This document shows positions 59,983-64,000 of a DNA stretch of 64,000 nt, one piece after another. This stretch comes from Drosophila persimilis (lineage: Eukaryota; Arthropoda; Insecta; Diptera; Drosophilidae): assembly GCF_003286085.1 (NCBI RefSeq), contig NW_020825298.1:12152001-12216000 (forward strand), written 5' to 3'. Position numbers and translations under genes: made by a program. Each line of letters begins with the position of its first letter. The stretch's first letter is position 1. The notes under the pieces were generated by a model that was given only the letters and a program-made list of their open reading frames with translations, ran no database searches and was not told where the DNA came from.

Positions 59983-62126
59983 AATCCGATCCATCTTGCA
60001 ACTTCCTTTGGACGCAGCACTTGAGACAGTTTTTTGTTGCACTTGTACAAGAAAATGAGGCAGAAGACGATGAAACTTGGCGGCATCTTCTCAGTGCACC
60101 TTGATTGTGAGAAAGATACCGAAAGCAACAACATCAGCAGCAGGCAGGAGGCAGCAGGCAGCAGAAAGCGAAGGCAAACAATGAGAAGGCCGCAGGAATT
60201 CCTCGACAGAGATTAAGCCAGAGGATCGAAGACAACGCAGAGGGATGGGGGGAGAGAGAGGATGGGATGGTCTCCAAACAGGTGCTGAGCAAATGGCAAA
60301 CTATGCCACAAGGTATTGGGGCAATTAGTGCTCAACTAATTGATTTAAGGCATTTCCTTTCTGTCCCCATGGCGGCGATACGAGAGGATGGTGTATGGAG
60401 GACGGAGGATGGAGGCGGAGAACGGTTTCCGCATGAGACAAAAGTCGTCTCCTTGTCTCGAGTGGAACTTCTTCTCCAGGCATCTATGGCATTTGGACAT
60501 CACATCGCTTTATCGCAATTCGTATACTCCTCCTCTCTCTCACTCTCTCGATGTATATATGGCTCTCTCTCTTTCTCTTTCTCTGGGGAGGCAATTAAAA
60601 GCGTCTCCGCACTGATTACAACAATTTCAGGTTAAATAAATGGAACGAACAGCGTCCGACAACGACGATATCTCTAAGCTCTAGCTCCAGGAGCACTGCA
60701 CTGGCCAGGAGCTCCAGCCTCCGAAGTCCCCAGCTTGGAGCTCATCCTGTGGCTTCATCTTCATTTCCATGGTCTCTCGACCTGAAAGTATTTAGTTTCA
60801 ATTTGTTGCTTTGTTAGTGCGTGTTTCGAGATTTTTCATTTCTGTGTTCTTTTTGTCGCCGAGTAGGGAGAGGGTTAGAGATGAGAGTAAGATGCGATTT
60901 AAAGAGGATTAAAGTGCTTCCGAAGCTAGATCTTTGTGCGGGGAATATACTTATATGGATTCCGACTTTTACTAAGATCTGATCTGGTTTGTAGGCGGCT
61001 CGTAGGAGGATAAGATGCCTGAAGAAGGTCGGAGTCAAGTAAGGGTTCCTCATAATAAAAATATCCTTTACAAACCTTTACTATTCCCGTGTCACGGTGA
61101 CATCTTCAGCTATGGAGGAACCTGCTTCCAGTCTCCCTACACCGTCCCACCCCGCTCTTTGGGTAACCCACAACGCTGATTAATTTTTGCGCTATTTACA
61201 CGCTCGTTGGCCCGTTGTGCTCCACTGTAGGCGATCCACACTGTGTGCCTCCACTGTGCGATGCCTTTTAGCTGCAGCTTTAATTTTGCAAAATTAGTCA
61301 CGCGATTTTTATGTACTCGCCAAACGGGAGGAGCAGAGGTACGAGTACCTCGCAACCTCGAGGAGCCTCAAAGAGCCTCACAGAGCATCGAAGAGGCATG
61401 CAGCGTGGAAGGAAGGCAGAGGCAGGTTAACTAGTTGCAGCTCCAGTCAGATGACAAATGATTTTATTAGCTTAGTTGAGTTAATCAATGTTGATGGTAT
61501 TTATTAATTATGTTGTGGGCCTTCTGCCTGCTCGTTTGCTGGACCAATGCCCGGGCGGCTGCGACTCCGTCTTGGGTTATTCGATCGCCGATCCTCGATC
61601 GCACATGACGTTCGATGGAGGAAGGAAGTGAACGACGACGACGACGAAGACATGCAGCTATGTGGATGTGTGCCTCGATGTGTGCTTCGATCTGTTTTGG
61701 TCTAGGGTTGGAGGCAGCTCTGCCCTGCTCTGGTCTCTGGTCGGAGTCTCTGCAAATATTAGCTTGGTGGTGGCGCATCGAATCCGTATGCCAAATTCAA
61801 GGCAAAAGTCAAATTACACGCGCCGACCAAATTGAGTTCAATAATAAGCATGAAGGAAGGCAACTTTACCCAAGACCACAAGACTGGACCTCAGTCATCG
61901 TCACGAAACGTCTTCATTCGCCTTGGTTCCCCAAGATACTCTCAATACTGTACACAGAGGATACAGATAGGGACAGAGAGAGAGAGAGACCTCCGGATGC
62001 GCCTCCGACTCTTATAGGTTAAGCGACTGCACCCGATAGTAGTCATCAAAATACACAGACAGACAAAACAGATATCCAAAGTGCCCTGAGGCCCTCAAAG
62101 GGATCTGAAGACTGGCGACTGGACCC

Positions 62127-62150
62127 TGGTCTTGGTCTTGGTCTTGGTCT
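62127..62150 (+). repeat. (GGTCTT)n repeat
   Basis: Four units of GGTCTT. Confidence 0.85.
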
Positions 62151-63981
62151 TCGAGTGGATTTCCAACTCCAGTCTCCCAGGTAGTCACGGCCCCAGTCAC
62201 GGGTGGGCGAGCCATATGCAAAGGCTCCTCTCCCTCTCTCGATGGCAATTTAACACACTTTGGCGCGTGAATTAAGGCCAATTTGGGAATTAAGTAATCT
62301 GGCTATAGCCCTCTTCCTCTGCAGAGCTCTGGCTGCAGTTCGGTTGCGTGATGAGATGGCCCAAAAGTTTATTAGTGACACTTTGCAGATTGGGGATACA
62401 TATATATAGAAGTACTCAGTGGGGGTATCAATTTGGGCTTTGGATAATGAATGAATAGTGTGATGTGTGGTATTTCTTGTACTGTTCTTGTAATCCTTTA
62501 GGTATGCAATACGTAGCTCACTTAGAAATATTCTAAAGTATTCCGAATTGCTTAATGAATATTTCAGGTGCAATCTATTTATCAATGTGAGATACATATC
62601 TGTTGCAGATCTCTATGAGTATCTTAAGATACTATTTATGATTAATACCGTGATTAATGCTAACAAATGAATGCAATTTAAAGACCGATACATCGGATTT
62701 AGTGAGAGGACTACCGTCTTCTGAATATTAGAGCTTTCAAAAAGTTCAAGACAAGATAAGTTTCCATTCCTTCAGCAGCAACACTTAAGTACTCGTATGG
62801 TAAAACCCATGTATTCCAAAATTAACACATCATCTCCCTGTCAACAGCTTCCTGTTAGCAAACCCATATCGTTCCCATCGCCAAAGACTTTCATCTCAAG
62901 GTCAGATCAGACCATGAAATGACTTCATTCAAAGCGAAACGATTGACAAAATGTAACAAGAACCAGTCGATGGCCCAAAAGAATAAGATTCTGTTAATGA
63001 GAAATGTCGGTTGTCAGTTTTAGTTGGGTTTTCTTCGGCTGCCGTTTCCCCGCTACACCGTTCCCCCGTTCCCCTGTTCTTCAGTTGATGTCTGGTCTGG
63101 TCTGGTCTGTCAGGGTAAAGCTCATTTCGCTAATCGCATCAATAAAGCTTATCAAGCTCACCAGAAAGGAGACGGACGAGCCCAAGAGCAGGGCAGGCAG
63201 GGCAGGGCAGGCAGGCAAATTAAATGCCCTCAAATGTCGCTGTCGTCGTCGCAAAATGCGCTTAAGCGTGTTGATCGATAAATTGGCACAGATCGGCGAT
63301 CGAGGATCGCCGATGAGGAGCAGGGTATCTCCTCCAGACAAAACGCACACAAAATGCGGAATGAAGTCATCTGGCACAAGAGCCAAAGTCGCTTTGTCAA
63401 CCGATTTCGCGTGTAGTTCGAGGCCTAATCTGACAGTGGATCGCCCTAGCTTCAGCCTGTGCCTGGGCCTGTGTCAGTGTCAGTGTCTGCGTCTGGGGTT
63501 GAGGTTCAAGTTTACGTCCCAGATTCCAGGTCCAGGTCCAGGTCCAGCCACTGGGGATAGGGACCTTTATTTTTCGTCGGTCACACCGCCACCGACAGCT
63601 GAGCGACATTAATGCCTCCTGGCAGTCGCCCTGCACAAATTAGCGAAAAATCTCGAACTGCCGGTTTGGCTTCATCCTTCCCTTTTTGGTTGTTTTTGTT
63701 TCTCTTGTTGTTGTTGTTGTTTTTTTGGGCTATCTCTGTGATCTCTGATCGCTTATGATCGCGCTTATGTTTCTATGATTCAGCACCCAGATTGGTAGCC
63801 ATCCATCCATTCAGGCAAACCATTCCGCTGTGCTTTATATTTCATTCTACGCTCGCCCTTCGTCGCACATCGCTTTGAATTTTTGTCGTTTTTGTCTGCG
63901 AGTTTATTTTGTTTGCGGTTTTTCGGCCGGCCGGCCGCATCATAATGTTTTTGCGCATGGCAGATCTAATCTTTGTCCGAA

Positions 63982-63990
63982 TATAAAAGG
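63982..63990 (+). promoter_or_regulatory. Strong TATA box at the right edge (possible next-gene promoter)
   Basis: TATAAAAGG, a near-perfect TATA box, ends ten bases before the window does; the start site and gene would lie outside. A GC-rich palindromic stretch (63924-63937) precedes it. Wnt6 follows wg in Drosophila, so this is a candidate for its promoter, unproven. Confidence 0.4.
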
Positions 63991-64000
63991 GTTCCGGAGC

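Larger units (their letters stand above)
59496..63980. other. Downstream non-coding region of wg, part 2
   Basis: No supportable gene. TACGAG repeats and (TA)n at 59947-59982, CTCTTT runs near 60530-60585, GGTCTT repeat at 62127-62150, a GATCGCC hairpin at 63292-63314 and GC-rich palindromic DNA at 63924-63937. In D. melanogaster, wing-disc and damage-responsive wg enhancers lie roughly this far 3' of the gene. Confidence 0.45.

Overview
This 64 kb window is animal nuclear DNA from a fruit fly of the genus Drosophila. The decisive landmark is a complete wingless (wg, Drosophila Wnt-1) gene on the + strand. Five coding exons join with GT..AG introns into a 468-residue Wnt protein that agrees almost residue for residue with my memory of D. 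melanogaster Wg. It differs at the signal peptide, near residues 45-53, at residue 110 and in the exon-4 linker, so the species is Drosophila but not melanogaster. The many CTCTGC/GTATCT-type short repeats make me lean to the obscura group, with low confidence.

Layout. 1-6.5 kb: non-coding DNA with several microsatellites, a cluster of TCF-like sites at 1.0-1.3 kb and a fragment of a dispersed repeat at 4.55 kb. About 6.6-9.2 kb: a minus-strand gene for a small secreted, Gly/His-rich protein. It has an initiator plus DPE-like promoter near 9217, a long A-rich 5' leader and its ORF at 7872-7246. The ORF's stop codon lies inside a good splice-donor sequence. 9.2-43.6 kb: about 34 kb of gene-poor DNA upstream of wg, where I find no supportable coding gene. 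It contains many simple repeats, two GATC-rich clusters (37.2-37.7 and 40.1-40.6 kb) and one pair of related repeat fragments. 43.6-54.8 kb: wg itself, with a TATA-type promoter candidate at 43600, a roughly 840-nt leader, introns of about 2.2, 3.9, 1.6 and 0.12 kb, and a roughly 1.0-1.2 kb 3' UTR. 54.8-64 kb: downstream non-coding DNA. It ends in a strong TATA box at the right edge, which may be the promoter of the next gene (Wnt6 follows wg in Drosophila as I recall; not visible here).

Biology. Wg is the secreted lipid-modified ligand of the canonical Wnt pathway. The large flanking deserts fit a developmental gene with many distant enhancers. The neighbouring minus-strand secreted protein has no function I can assign. 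I see no bacterial features, CRISPR array, rRNA or tRNA. I find no clearly new biological system. The best leads are the TCF-site cluster, the donor-in-stop architecture of the secreted-protein gene, two repeat families recognisable by internal comparison (one copy inside a wg intron), and a hairpin-rich element near 59.4 kb.
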